From positions 540,133 through 604,132 of the forward strand of contig QAZA01000050.1 of assembly GCA_003054695.1 (NCBI GenBank): a stretch of DNA of 64,000 nt, in the 5' to 3' direction. The translations under genes were made by a program, and so were the position numbers. Shown here one piece after another: positions 1 through 9,300 of the stretch (the stretch's first letter is position 1; each line of letters starts with the position of its first letter). This DNA comes from Verrucomicrobia bacterium LW23. Lineage in GTDB: Bacteria > Verrucomicrobiota > Verrucomicrobiia > Methylacidiphilales > UBA1321. The notes beneath the pieces were generated by a model. It did not search any database and was not told the origin of the DNA. It saw only the letters and a list, made by a program, of their open reading frames with translations.

Positions 1-975
1 AACTGCATTGCGAAAGCCGCCGTCGACGGTGATGAGTACCGATTTGGGTGGCAGCACCAACTCCTTGCGCACATACTTCTGAAAGTCCGCAAAGCTGACG
101 ACCGTGTAGCCATTCTTCTTGAGGTACGCCATTTGCGTCTCCAGCGCCTTGCTGGTAATGGCGTAGACGTTGGTGGTGGAGCTGGCGTTGACCACCTGGT
201 AGTAGCAGAGCACGTGCACCGGGTTATCCGCCATAGCGCCGCCGGGGTTGAGCGCCATGGTGCCCGGCGCAGCGCCGGGATCGGTGGGCGGCAGCGGCAC
301 CGCGCCGGAGTCCGTGCTGGTGGCGGGCTGCATGGTATCGCCGCCGGCGGGGGCGGCGCCTTCCGTGCCGCCGGGCGCGGAGGCGGGGGCTTCGACACCG
401 GGTGCCGGGGCTGCGGACCCGACTGCGCCGGGCATGTGGTCGCTGGAGCTGGCGGTACGCACGCCGCTGTTGTTGGGCGCGCCGGGCAAAAGATCGGTAA
501 GCGATGGGGCGGCGCCGGGCTGGCCGGCCGTGTCGCTGGACGAGGCGGGCAGCATCTCGCCGCCGCCCGCGGGGGCGTCGTTGGAGGCGGGCAGTTGATC
601 GGCGCCGGCGGGCGGGGAGGCCGGCAGGCTGGGTGAGACAGACGGGGCGTTGCCGTTAAAGCCTTTCTCGTCAAACGCCTTGTCGTCGTACACAATGGCG
701 CTGCCGGGCGAGGTGCCGGGCGTGGCGGCAGGCTGCTCGTTGCTGGTGGGCAGGCCGTCCGCGTTGACATTCTCCACGCCGCCCTGGCTGGATCGCGCTT
801 TCTTCTCCAGCTCCGGCAGGGTGACGGCTGTGGGGTTATCAGTAAAAAAGGTCTGCGCGCTTTTCATCGAGCTCTCGATGGCGCGATCGTGGCTCGCCTT
901 CCGCTCGTACACAAAGGCCGTGTAGAGCAAGAGAACGACGAAGATAAACGGATAAAAGAGTATGCTTTTGGCCAT
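1..975 (-). CDS. Membrane-anchored polysaccharide deacetylase-like protein, 3' part missing
   Basis: The frame reads in from the window edge; 325 codons are visible and the C-terminus lies outside. Residues about 4-20 form one hydrophobic N-terminal anchor (SILFYPFIFVVLLLYTAF). About 65-240 is a Pro/Ala/Gly/Ser-rich linker, and from about 250 a folded domain begins (HVLCYYQVV, then a helix and KNGYTVVSF). The last visible stretch, SVLITVDGGF, aligns with the NodB first motif (TFDDG). NodB enzymes remove acetyl groups from chitin, peptidoglycan or PNAG-like glycans, so a cell-envelope role is inferred. The second Asp of the motif, normally a metal ligand, is Gly here, and the HxxxH motif is not visible, so activity is uncertain. 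The start is the only ATG before the anchor; no clear ribosome binding site is seen. Confidence 0.7.
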   Translation of the reverse strand, partial: MAKSILFYPFIFVVLLLYTAFVYERKASHDRAIESSMKSAQTFFTDNPTAVTLPELEKKARSSQGGVENVNADGLPTSNEQPAATPGTSPGSAIVYDDKAFDEKGFNGNAPSVSPSLPASPPAGADQLPASNDAPAGGGEMLPASSSDTAGQPGAAPSLTDLLPGAPNNSGVRTASSSDHMPGAVGSAAPAPGVEAPASAPGGTEGAAPAGGDTMQPATSTDSGAVPLPPTDPGAAPGTMALNPGGAMADNPVHVLCYYQVVNASSTTNVYAITSKALETQMAYLKKNGYTVVSFADFQKYVRKELVLPPKSVLITVDGGFRNAV

Positions 976-1196
976 GGAAATGGAGGGTAGGCGCCGTTCG
1001 GACGGGCAAGCGATGCGGCGCACTGCTGGAAGCTGCGGAAAAGAGAAGTGGAAGGGGGGCGGCGAAGGTGCACTCCGGCCGATGCCATGCCTGTAATCCA
1101 ATCGAAACAGGCGCGCCCCTTCTTACAACTCCTGCGCCTTACCGCGCTTCCACGCAATCATCCCCGCCGGGGACGAGCACGAGCGTGCGCGTTCGG

Positions 1197-1766
1197 TCAC
1201 GAAAAACGGGCCTCCGCGATCTCCATTATGCAGTGCATTGCCCAATTGTGCAACTCCTGAACGCGGGGGCCGTGCGGCGTCGGGGGAATCCACTCCACGT
1301 CCGCCATCCCCTTGAGTTTACCGCCGTCGCGCCCGAGAAAAGCCACCACCTTTAGCCCACGCTCTTTCGCGGCCTCCGCGGCGCGCACCATGTTGGGGGA
1401 GTTACCGCTGGTGGTGAAGAGGACCAGAACGTCGCCCGCCTCGCCCAGTCCCTCAATCTGGCGGGAGAACACCCGCTCGTAACCGAAGTCGTTGGCAATA
1501 CAAGTGATAGCGCTGGCGTCCGCCGCCAGGCACAAGGCGGGCAGGCTGCGCCGGTTGGTGCGAAAGCGGCCGACAAGCTCCTCGGACATATGCATCGCCT
1601 CCGCCGCGCTTCCCCCATTACCTGCGGTAAGTACTTTGCCGCCGGCCTCAAGTGCGTGTATGATCAGATCAGCCGCGCGGGCTATCACGGGGATCTCGCT
1701 TTTCAACGCGTCCACCGCCTCAACAAGCTGGCGATACTGCGTCTCTACAATTGACGTGGAATGCAT
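1197..1766 (-). CDS. gmhA: Phosphoheptose isomerase GmhA (SIS domain)
   Basis: Converts sedoheptulose 7-phosphate to D-glycero-D-manno-heptose 7-phosphate, the first step to the heptose of LPS inner core. The 189-residue length matches the family. GNGGSA (49-54) and TTSGNSPN (118-125) are the phosphosugar-binding SIS loops. SEEL (61-64) supplies the expected catalytic Glu and QELHNWAMH (170-178) the expected His region. FGYERVFSRQIE and FLGRDGGKLKG are further family blocks. The gene is divergent from the LptF/G permease with only 33 bp between start codons, which fits a shared LPS theme. A DiaA-like SIS protein is the main alternative, but the catalytic residues favour GmhA. Confidence 0.88.
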   Translation of the reverse strand: MHSTSIVETQYRQLVEAVDALKSEIPVIARAADLIIHALEAGGKVLTAGNGGSAAEAMHMSEELVGRFRTNRRSLPALCLAADASAITCIANDFGYERVFSRQIEGLGEAGDVLVLFTTSGNSPNMVRAAEAAKERGLKVVAFLGRDGGKLKGMADVEWIPPTPHGPRVQELHNWAMHCIMEIAEARFS

Positions 1767-1799
1767 CGCCCTATATGACCTTTAGTCTGCCCCTTTGTC

Positions 1800-3032
1800 A
1801 TGAAGATTTTCTTCCGCTACATTTTGCTGGAGCTCATCCAGCCCTTCGTCTTTATCCTCATCGCGTGTATCGCCCTGTGGGTGGTGGCGGACCTTTTCGG
1901 CACGCTGGACGACTTTCTGGAAAAAGGCGCCAGCTGGACGATCGTGCTCCAGTTCTACCTGGCGCAGTTCCCCAGCATCATGGTCACGATGCTGCCCGTT
2001 GCGCTGCTGTTCGCCACTCTTTACACACTGCTGCGGCTTAACAGCAAAAGCGAGTTTATCGCCTTTATGGCCGGCGGCATCAGCCCGCTGGGGCTGTTTA
2101 CCCCCTTTATGGTGCTGGCCATTGCGTGCACCGCCTTTCTCTTTTACCTGATGAGCGGCCCCGTGGCGCTGGCCAAACAGCGGCGCGCGATGATTATGGA
2201 AGAGCTGGGCGGCAACGCCACCAAAAAGGAGGAGATCCGCAACCTGGTGTGGCGTGATAACAAATCCAACGACCTCTGGTACATCGGCGTGCTGGAGAAG
2301 GACTCCGGCAAAGCCACCGACGTACGCATCTGCTACCGCGACCCCGTCACAAATGCCGCGAAGGAGACGCTTTACGCCGAATCCGGCCAGTGGAACGGCA
2401 CCTACTGGAAGCTCACCAACATCCGCCGCGTCATCCACGGCCCCCAGGGCGACAAAGCGCCGATTCTGGCCCCGGGCCTGGAGGGCAAGGAGCTCAAGAC
2501 ATCGCCCCTGGCCCTTAGTTACGTGCGCGCCGAGCCCTCGCAGCTGACCGTCTCCCAGCTGCACGAGTTTCTGGACAACAAGGTGACGGAAAACGTCGAC
2601 ATCCTGGCCAAATACCGCACGGAGCTGAATTACAACGAAGCCTACCCGTTCAGCACCGTCGTGCTGGTGCTCTTTGCTCTGGCGCTGGGCAGCGAGTTTG
2701 GCCGCCGCAACGTGGCCGCCGGCGTCTTTAACAGCATTTTTGTGCTCATCGGCTTCCTGTTTATCCACGAGCTGTGCCTGAGCATGGGCCGCGGTAACCG
2801 CATCCCCGCCTTCGTCGCCGCCTGGCTGCCCCACGTCATATTCGGCTCCATCGCCATGTGGATGCTGTCGAACAAATTCGGCTGGTTCTGGGTCTTCCTT
2901 AAATGGCTGCAACGCAAAGGCCCCGAGGAGCGCCTGGACGGCGCCACCGTTGCCCAGGGCGGCAAGGATTATCTGGCCCGCGGCAGCACCGGCAAAGGCG
3001 GCGGCCAGAAGAAGTGGAGCGACCGCATGTAG
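1800..3032 (+). CDS. LptF/LptG-family permease (LPS export)
   Basis: Inner-membrane permease of the YjgP/YjgQ family; such proteins pair with LptB ATPase and LptC to extract LPS from the inner membrane. The N-terminus FFRYILLELIQPF is the characteristic opening. Three membrane helices lie in about residues 9-115, a soluble beta-rich (jellyroll) region spans about 130-280, and three more helices lie in about 285-375. The C-terminal tail of about 35 residues is Gly/Lys-rich and probably cytoplasmic. At 410 residues it is slightly longer than typical LptG. Only one permease gene is present here, so the partner must be elsewhere; sequence alone does not separate LptF from LptG. The neighbour gmhA supports an LPS role. 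Confidence 0.85.
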   Translation: MKIFFRYILLELIQPFVFILIACIALWVVADLFGTLDDFLEKGASWTIVLQFYLAQFPSIMVTMLPVALLFATLYTLLRLNSKSEFIAFMAGGISPLGLFTPFMVLAIACTAFLFYLMSGPVALAKQRRAMIMEELGGNATKKEEIRNLVWRDNKSNDLWYIGVLEKDSGKATDVRICYRDPVTNAAKETLYAESGQWNGTYWKLTNIRRVIHGPQGDKAPILAPGLEGKELKTSPLALSYVRAEPSQLTVSQLHEFLDNKVTENVDILAKYRTELNYNEAYPFSTVVLVLFALALGSEFGRRNVAAGVFNSIFVLIGFLFIHELCLSMGRGNRIPAFVAAWLPHVIFGSIAMWMLSNKFGWFWVFLKWLQRKGPEERLDGATVAQGGKDYLARGSTGKGGGQKKWSDRM

Positions 3033-3084
3033 GGGGCTATGCGTGGTCTCCTGAAGCACGCATAACTACTTCTGGTTTAGGAGT

Positions 3085-3651
3085 CTACCGGTTAGAGCCG
3101 TCGCACTTTATGGGCGTCACCCCGGCCTCCGTCATATAGGCGCGGCCTTTTTCCTCATCGATGTAAATCCGCAAGTCATCGCCCCGGTTGGTTTTACCGC
3201 TGTAGAGTGTAAAGTCGCGCCACCTGCCGGGCAAAACGGCCTCGAACGGGCTCGCGCCCTTCTCCCGCGCAGCCTCCGACTCATTGGTAGGATAACAGTT
3301 CATCGCCCGCGCATAGGACTTGAGCGTAGACGTATTGCCCTTCATCGCCCACATCACATACGACTGAAAACCGGTGGGATGATACACCTGCGCATAGCCG
3401 ATCTCGACGCCAGAGGGAATCGGCTGCGGATAGCGCTTGCTGTAAAAGAAGTCGTAAAAGTTCTGATCCTTGATTTTAAGGAAGCCGCTGCTCGAGTCGC
3501 GCGTGCCAAATTTCATCGCCGTCCCCACCGACTTCTTCAGGTAATCAATATCGCCCGGCTGATAACTGACGGCCGCATAAGCCCCCAGCCCAAGCATCGT
3601 CGTCACGGCCAGGAGAAACAGCAAGTTAAGCAGGAAAGGCGATTTCGACAT
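3085..3651 (-). CDS. Hypothetical protein with one N-terminal membrane segment
   Basis: Not recognised. The preferred start (MSKSPF) puts the hydrophobic segment LLNLLFLLAVTTMLGLGAYA at residues about 7-27, either a signal anchor or an uncleaved signal peptide. An upstream in-frame ATG at 3717 would add 22 basic residues and is less likely. The remaining 160 or so residues are soluble, mixed alpha/beta, rich in Tyr and Lys, with two Cys (MNCYPT and the C-terminal IKCDGS) that could form a disulphide in the periplasm. It is convergent with the LptF/G permease gene, ending 52 bp from it. Confidence 0.6.
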   Translation of the reverse strand: MSKSPFLLNLLFLLAVTTMLGLGAYAAVSYQPGDIDYLKKSVGTAMKFGTRDSSSGFLKIKDQNFYDFFYSKRYPQPIPSGVEIGYAQVYHPTGFQSYVMWAMKGNTSTLKSYARAMNCYPTNESEAAREKGASPFEAVLPGRWRDFTLYSGKTNRGDDLRIYIDEEKGRAYMTEAGVTPIKCDGSNR

Positions 3652-3814
3652 AGCTGTATGGTAGGCGAAGCGTTGTCTCGCAACAGAACTGCGCCTCATC
3701 ATGCCAAAAACGCACACACAAGCAACACATACTGTGTATCACCCCGAATTTCCCTGCAACCTCCTGGATGACTTCCAGGCTTGGGGCAAGAGCTTCCCGA
3801 GGTCAACCCCCATG

Positions 3815-4399
3815 TTACGTCGCCTTGCTTAACTGCCTGCGATACCCCTCTTCATATGCCAATTTCCATCGCGTGCGCAGCTCCTCACTCGCCGCTTTCA
3901 GGTAGTCCGCAATCTCATGCTTGCCTTGGGCGCGTGCATAAGGCTCGGGGTATTCGCAATCCTCATTCGCGGCCTCCAGGGGATAAAAGTCGAAAGGCAC
4001 AATTTCGCATTTTTCTTTGCCTTCATTCACCCTCTTCCCTTCCTCATAGGCTGTATCTGGATCAAACACCTGATCAAGCACGCCGTTATGGATAACAAAC
4101 TGGCGCAGGCACTCGATATCTCCGTCGTCAATCAGCCGAAAGATTTCTTCGCCGTCGGCTTCCTCCTCGCCGACAGCCGGCAATAGTTGCTCCGAAATAC
4201 CCAGTAACTCCACAAACTGGCCCCGCCACTCAGATTCCCACCGTTCCCCGTTGTCCCGCAGATACTCATACAGTTCGATCTTTTCCTGATTAGTCAACTT
4301 TGGAGCAAGATTGCGCAACTCCGCCTCGAACGATAGCTCACCGCTTTTGCTAAGCCAGTGCGTCAGCTCCCCAAGAAATGCATGATCGATTGAGTTCAT
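3815..4399 (-). CDS. Acidic hypothetical protein with possible C-terminal ankyrin-like helices
   Basis: Not recognised. It has 194 residues, is very rich in Glu and Asp, and has no signal peptide or membrane segment, so it is probably cytoplasmic. The part from about residue 85 (EIFRLIDDGDIECLRQFVIHN) and the part near 150-175 (ARAQGKHEIADYLKAA) have the helix-turn-helix rhythm of ankyrin units, but the consensus TPLH is absent. The codon use is less GC-rich than in its neighbours, which could mean a different history. The start ATG at 4399 leaves 63 bp to the palindrome at 4463-4489. Confidence 0.6.
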   Translation of the reverse strand: MNSIDHAFLGELTHWLSKSGELSFEAELRNLAPKLTNQEKIELYEYLRDNGERWESEWRGQFVELLGISEQLLPAVGEEEADGEEIFRLIDDGDIECLRQFVIHNGVLDQVFDPDTAYEEGKRVNEGKEKCEIVPFDFYPLEAANEDCEYPEPYARAQGKHEIADYLKAASEELRTRWKLAYEEGYRRQLSKAT

Positions 4400-4462
4400 A
4401 AGTAACTGATCAGAACGATGCAGAAACTCCCGTCTCTTGCATAGCCTTTAATTCAAAGCCAA

Positions 4463-4489
4463 CTTGAGAGGTCATCATGACCTCTCAAG
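4463..4489. promoter_or_regulatory. Perfect 27-bp palindrome, operator-like
   Basis: The arm CTTGAGAGGTCAT at 4463-4475, a single C at 4476, and its exact reverse complement at 4477-4489. No T-run flanks it on either strand, so it looks more like a dimeric regulator site than a terminator. It lies between the divergent starts of the acidic unknown gene (4399) and the chorismate mutase gene (4573). Confidence 0.6.
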
Positions 4490-4572
4490 CAAAGCGCCCA
4501 CCGGCAACAATCCCTCACCTTGCCACCGCCGCTCTTGAAAACCCGCCCGCAAGAAGCTATCCTTTCCATCGC

Positions 4573-5343
4573 ATGACTCAAGCTCCTGCTCCCGAATCCA
4601 CTCGCCCTGCCGCAGCAACCGCACCCTCTGCCGCGGTGATGGCCCTCGCCCTTGCGCTCAGCCTCCTCCTCGCGCTCGCCCCCTCCCCTGCCCGGGCGCA
4701 GCACGGTGGCAACCCATCCGGGCCTGGGGTGGATTACTACTTCTCGCTCGGCCCGGGCGAGAACTCCTACTCGCACGGCGGCTCCTCGCAAGCGCATCGC
4801 AACAGCGTCCGGCAGGAGCCCGACATCCAGCAGGGCATCGCCCTTGCCCGCGAGCGTCTGAACCTGATGCGCGACGTTGCCGAGTACAAGTGGTCCCGCA
4901 ACCTCCCCATCGAGGACCCCGAGCGCGAGCGCCAGCTCCTCTCCCGCCTCATCCGCAAAGGCCTGGCCATGGGGCTGGACCCCCGCATTACGCAGGCCTA
5001 TTTTGCCGACCAGATCTCCGCCGCCAAGCAGTTGCAACGCACCCTGTTTGCCCAGTGGAAAAAGCACCGCTACCCCCGCTTTAACGCGCCCGACCTGGCC
5101 GCCCAGCGCGCCCGCATCGACGACGTCACCAACCGCATGCTCCACAACCTGGTAAAGCTGCGCAACATCTCCCTGCGCCCCGGCGGCTCCGGCGCGCTGC
5201 GCACCGCCGCCCTGGCCGAGCTGCGCCGCACCGGTGCCGGCGCCCGCGATCCCCTCACCCTGGCCCTGCGCCCGCTGCTGCAGGGGCTGCCCGTGGAGCG
5301 CTATAAATCCCTGCGCCCCGGCGCCCCGCCCGTGGCGCCGTAG
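4573..5343 (+). CDS. Secreted chorismate mutase (AroQ-gamma type)
   Basis: Chorismate mutase turns chorismate into prephenate. The block from ALARERLNLMRDVAEYKW through IEDPERERQLL, AMGLDPRITQAYFADQ and SAAKQLQRTLFAQW matches the all-helical secreted AroQ-gamma family of Mycobacterium and Gram-negative bacteria. A signal peptide is clear: hydrophobic AVMALALALSLLLALA followed by SPARA and a likely cut before QHGG. I chose ATG 4573 because it gives a signal peptide of about 43 residues. An in-frame ATG at 4477 has a GAGAGG before it, but both belong to the palindrome 4463-4489 and would give an n-region of over 50 residues. The DciA-like gene follows after 35 bp. The physiological role of periplasmic chorismate mutases is generally unclear. 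Confidence 0.85.
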   Translation: MTQAPAPESTRPAAATAPSAAVMALALALSLLLALAPSPARAQHGGNPSGPGVDYYFSLGPGENSYSHGGSSQAHRNSVRQEPDIQQGIALARERLNLMRDVAEYKWSRNLPIEDPERERQLLSRLIRKGLAMGLDPRITQAYFADQISAAKQLQRTLFAQWKKHRYPRFNAPDLAAQRARIDDVTNRMLHNLVKLRNISLRPGGSGALRTAALAELRRTGAGARDPLTLALRPLLQGLPVERYKSLRPGAPPVAP

Positions 5344-5378
5344 ACGGTCCCGCGCACACTCCGGAATCCCCCACCGCC

Positions 5379-6290
5379 ATGCCCGCGCGTCGCACCCCTG
5401 GCCCCGCCTCCCCCCCACCGGCGGGGAACGAAAGCGCCGCGCCCGCCTCCACGCCGGTGGCAAAACGCACCGCCACGCCGCGCAAACGCGCCGCATCCAG
5501 CCTGGAGGAAAGCAACAGCACCAAGCGCGACGAAATGCGCACCTACAAGGCGCTGGGCCTGGACCGCGCCCTCAAGTCCCGCGCCGGCCGCGCCCGGCTG
5601 GAGAAAGGCGGCCTCTGGCGCGTCATCGGCGGCAGCGACTCGCGCGGCACCTCCGCCCCCGCCACGCCCGCCGGCGACGACAACGCCCCTCCCCTCCCCG
5701 TCGCGCCCGAGCGCCCGCCCCTACAGGTCCTCAACTCCCGCTACGGCGAGGTGCGCATGCAGGTGCTGCGCGAGTGCCTCGAGCGCTCCCGCGACTCCGC
5801 CGCGCCCCTTCCCCCCGACGTCATCGCCCGCCAAATGCACGACCGCATCGAGGCCGAGACCTACGACCGCCTGGCCGCCGAAGCCCAAAGCGCCGTGGTG
5901 CTGGAGCAAACCTACATCAAAACCCACGGCCGCAAACCCATGCCGCAGGAGCTGGCCCGCTTTGCCGCCGCCGGCCACACGCCCCAGTGGGGCCAGGGCC
6001 CGCCCCCCGCCGCCCGCAGCCGCAGCGCCCTTATCGACACCGTGCTGGCCCACGTGGCCGAGGTGCAGCAAAACAACCCCGCACGCATGCAGACCGCCTG
6101 GGCCGCCGCCGTCGGCGCCGAAGCCGCTGCCTGCTCCTTCCTCGACAAGCTGGACACTGCTACCGGCATCGCCTGGTTCCGCTGCCTCAACACCGCCCTC
6201 TCCTTTAAGCTGCAGCGCATGCCCGGCCTGCCCCAAAAGCTCAGCCAGGCCCTCGGCAAACCCGTGCGCATGGTTAAGGCGGCGTACTGA
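5379..6290 (+). CDS. DciA-like (DUF721) protein with long basic N-terminus
   Basis: The C-terminal 75 or so residues (QTAWAAAVGAEAAACS, then GIAWFRCLNTALSFKLQ and LGKPVRMVKAAY) match the DUF721/DciA fold: a Trp-containing first helix with G, a strand equivalent to 'L.V.V.S..W', then a helix ending at the 'V..I' strand. DciA loads the replicative helicase DnaB in bacteria that lack DnaC. Here the domain sits behind about 225 residues that are Pro/Ala/Arg-rich and disordered at first, then helical (MRTYKALGLDRALKSRAG). DciA proteins often carry disordered basic tails, but this extension is long and N-terminal. Coding direction and spacing suggest co-transcription with the chorismate mutase gene. 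A more remote DUF721 relative is possible. Confidence 0.6.
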   Translation: MPARRTPGPASPPPAGNESAAPASTPVAKRTATPRKRAASSLEESNSTKRDEMRTYKALGLDRALKSRAGRARLEKGGLWRVIGGSDSRGTSAPATPAGDDNAPPLPVAPERPPLQVLNSRYGEVRMQVLRECLERSRDSAAPLPPDVIARQMHDRIEAETYDRLAAEAQSAVVLEQTYIKTHGRKPMPQELARFAAAGHTPQWGQGPPPAARSRSALIDTVLAHVAEVQQNNPARMQTAWAAAVGAEAAACSFLDKLDTATGIAWFRCLNTALSFKLQRMPGLPQKLSQALGKPVRMVKAAY

Positions 6291-6330
6291 CGTAGGCCCG
6301 GGCTGGGGCGGCGCCGGCAACGGGAAGGCG

Positions 6331-9300
6331 TTAAGGCGTGCTCATAAAGTTGGAGGTGAAGTCCTTAACATCCAGGGACTTAGGCACGCCGCCCGTGGAG
6401 GGAGTCGCGCCCGTGGACGCCGGCGCTCCACCCGTTGCCGGCAACGGAGCGGACTTCGAATCGGAATTCGAACCGGACTCCGGAGTATACAAGCTGCCCC
6501 GGGGGCGCACCGTCGTCCCCGCCGGAGAACCCGTCGGCGCATTGGTATCACTGCTGGGCACGAGCTCCCGGTACCGCGGGTCTTCGAGAAGGCTCTCAAA
6601 GCGGGGATCCGTCGGCGAGTTCTGCAGCACAAAATTCCGGTCGATGGCAAGGGCCCGCCTGAGCGTGGGTATCGCCTTATCCGGTTGATTCTGAACAGCA
6701 TACGTGGCCGCAAGGTTATACACAACGTCGCCGTCATTCGGGTACTTCAGGCTGCGCAACTCCAGAAAGAGCAGGGCCAGATCATTGCGATTAAGCAGGC
6801 GAAACTGCTCCATCAAATTCACCATCTCCTGCGCCACAATCGACTTCTCCTCAGCAAGTGCGGGCACAATCTTTTCCAGGCCGGCCACGTCGCCTGTCTG
6901 TGAATAGAGCATCACCAGCTCTCGCAATACCACGCTGTTCGCAGGCTCGGCAGCATACTGCTTTTCCAGCTTACGCAACTGCTTTTCCATACCATGCCGC
7001 TGAGCAACATACTCATAGCGGTGACGGAAAAAGGCGCTGTAAGGATCATACGCTGTCATCTCCTTAAGCACCTGCTCCGCCTTCGCAAAATCCCTGCGCT
7101 CCGTAAGAAAGGTCACATACACACCTACCGTTTCCCCCGAACGCGGAGCAAGGCTATAGGCCTGCTCATAGGCAATCCTGGCCTCATCAAACATCTTGCG
7201 ATAGTAATAGATATTTCCGATCGACCACCGCAATTTCGAAAACACCTTCTGCGCGACAGGATCATCGTGAAACTCCGGAATGGAGAGCAGCGCGGCCGTC
7301 ATACCATTCCAGAACTTGCGATCAGCAAGCACCACATCCTTCGGCATCTCCTTCATCGGCTCCTTGTTAAGCTTCATGAACAAGCCGTCGGGAAGCAGAT
7401 AATCCTGCATCCACGGGATGTTATACATTTCTTCTACATAAAACGTATGCTTGTGCTTATTCGCCTCAAAAATGCGCTTCGCCAGGATGCCGTTCCAATG
7501 AAACATGGAACCTAGATCAGACATGTTCCCCCTCGTCCGTTCCCATTCCTGCCGACAATCCTCATAGTCAATATCTGTAATGGTTTTAAGAGAGGGTGTT
7601 GGATACTGTTTCTCACGCCCCAGCCATTTCGCAAACGAGGAATACTCCCGGGGCTTGTAACGCTCATCATACTGCGAACGAATGTAGCGAATGTAATTAA
7701 TATCGGCCAACGAGTTCTGCGTAATAATATACAGGTCCGAGCGATCAAAATCTCTTACCGTCTTATATTTATCCGGCTGCGTACTCTCGCAAAAGATCAT
7801 GTATGTAGGAACAAATCGGCCTGCATCCGTTCCACCATAAACCACAGCATTCTTGTCCGCATTCTTCAAACCATAGTAGCCAAAAATATAGCCAAACCAG
7901 TGATTCGCCTGGCTGTGCTCCTTAATGTTCTGCATAAAAGGCAGCAACGCAAGAAAGACACAACCCGCAAACGACCAGAGAGGCGTCCTCGGTTCCTGCC
8001 ACAGGATGTAAATCATGGCACATGCCAGGCCATAGCCGACAAAGAGAATATATACGGAGTGAGACTGCAGATTAAAGACCTTCGCCTGCTCCAGCAAATC
8101 CCGACTGAAATCCGATGGCGGGTAAATGATATTAATCATGAATGCGCCAAAGAAGAATGCCAGAACAAGAAACAAGAGATAAATCTTCCTCTGTAACGAT
8201 ACACTTTGCACAATAAGTGCCGTAAAGAAGGCGGATACCGCCAGTACAAGCTGTATTCCATCCTCCAGCCCCAACGCATAAAAATAGAGGACCTTGGCAG
8301 GCAACAGCACCCCCGTCGGATCGGCCGGACCGTCCTTCTGCGGCCGCGGATAGGCGAGCGGCACGCGGAGTGGCTTGGCAAGGATACCCTTGATCATCAC
8401 GTCGAGCGCACCGTCATACTGACCGCGGGTGATGTCTCGGTAAAAGCCATTCAGCTCCGACGCATAGCCCCAGTTCATCGGCGGATTTGTCGCCGATGCA
8501 AAGGGCATATAGGCATAGGGCAGAATACCCATCCAGCCCACGATAATGATTGCAATAATGAGGCGCGAGTTTAGCAATGAATTAAGAACGACCGCACCCG
8601 ACAAAGCGCCCAGCAAAACAAAAACAACCATGGAATTGGAAGTAAGATTGATACGAAACCAACCACCAATCCACGCACTACCCACAAAGAAAACGGCACT
8701 TACGGCAAGAGCACCGAGAATCAGATACACCTTGTTCCAGCGCCGTGTATACCATACCGCAATGCCTGATATGACAATAAAGCTGACAAACATGCTTCGC
8801 CAGGCTATAGCGTGCATCTCCGTATCCGCCGAAAGCCAGGCAAGCACGCCTAGCACGGAGCCCACGTAATAAATGAAGGCGCAGAGTACAGAAGGAAAGC
8901 TTCGCACATTACCCATCAGGCACCCTACCAGAAATGCGGGAACTATAAGAAGCAATGTATGGTGATTAGTAAGACCCAGCGCGAACCAGAATACAGAAGC
9001 GACAAGCCAGCCGTTATAGTCCGTCGCCATCATCCAGCGGCTATAACACATCAACACAACCACCAGAAAAAAAGCGTTCAGCGTATAGACCTCCGCGATC
9101 ACCGCCTGGCTCCACATCACGTCGCTAAAGCCCAGCACCATGCCGGCCGTAAGGCCGCTGTGAAAGCATATCATCCTGAGTACGTGCGGTTTATGCGGCA
9201 TCATCTCCGCAAACAGCCACCTGCCTACGTGCGAGCACGTGCCCGCCAGCAGGCCGTTGGCCAGGGCTGCAAACAGTGCGGACTCCAGGTTGATGCGCCA

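Noticed and set aside
4477..4572. Upstream ATG start of the chorismate mutase
   Set aside because: The ATG and its apparent ribosome site are the arms of a perfect palindrome, and it would make an overly long signal-peptide n-region.
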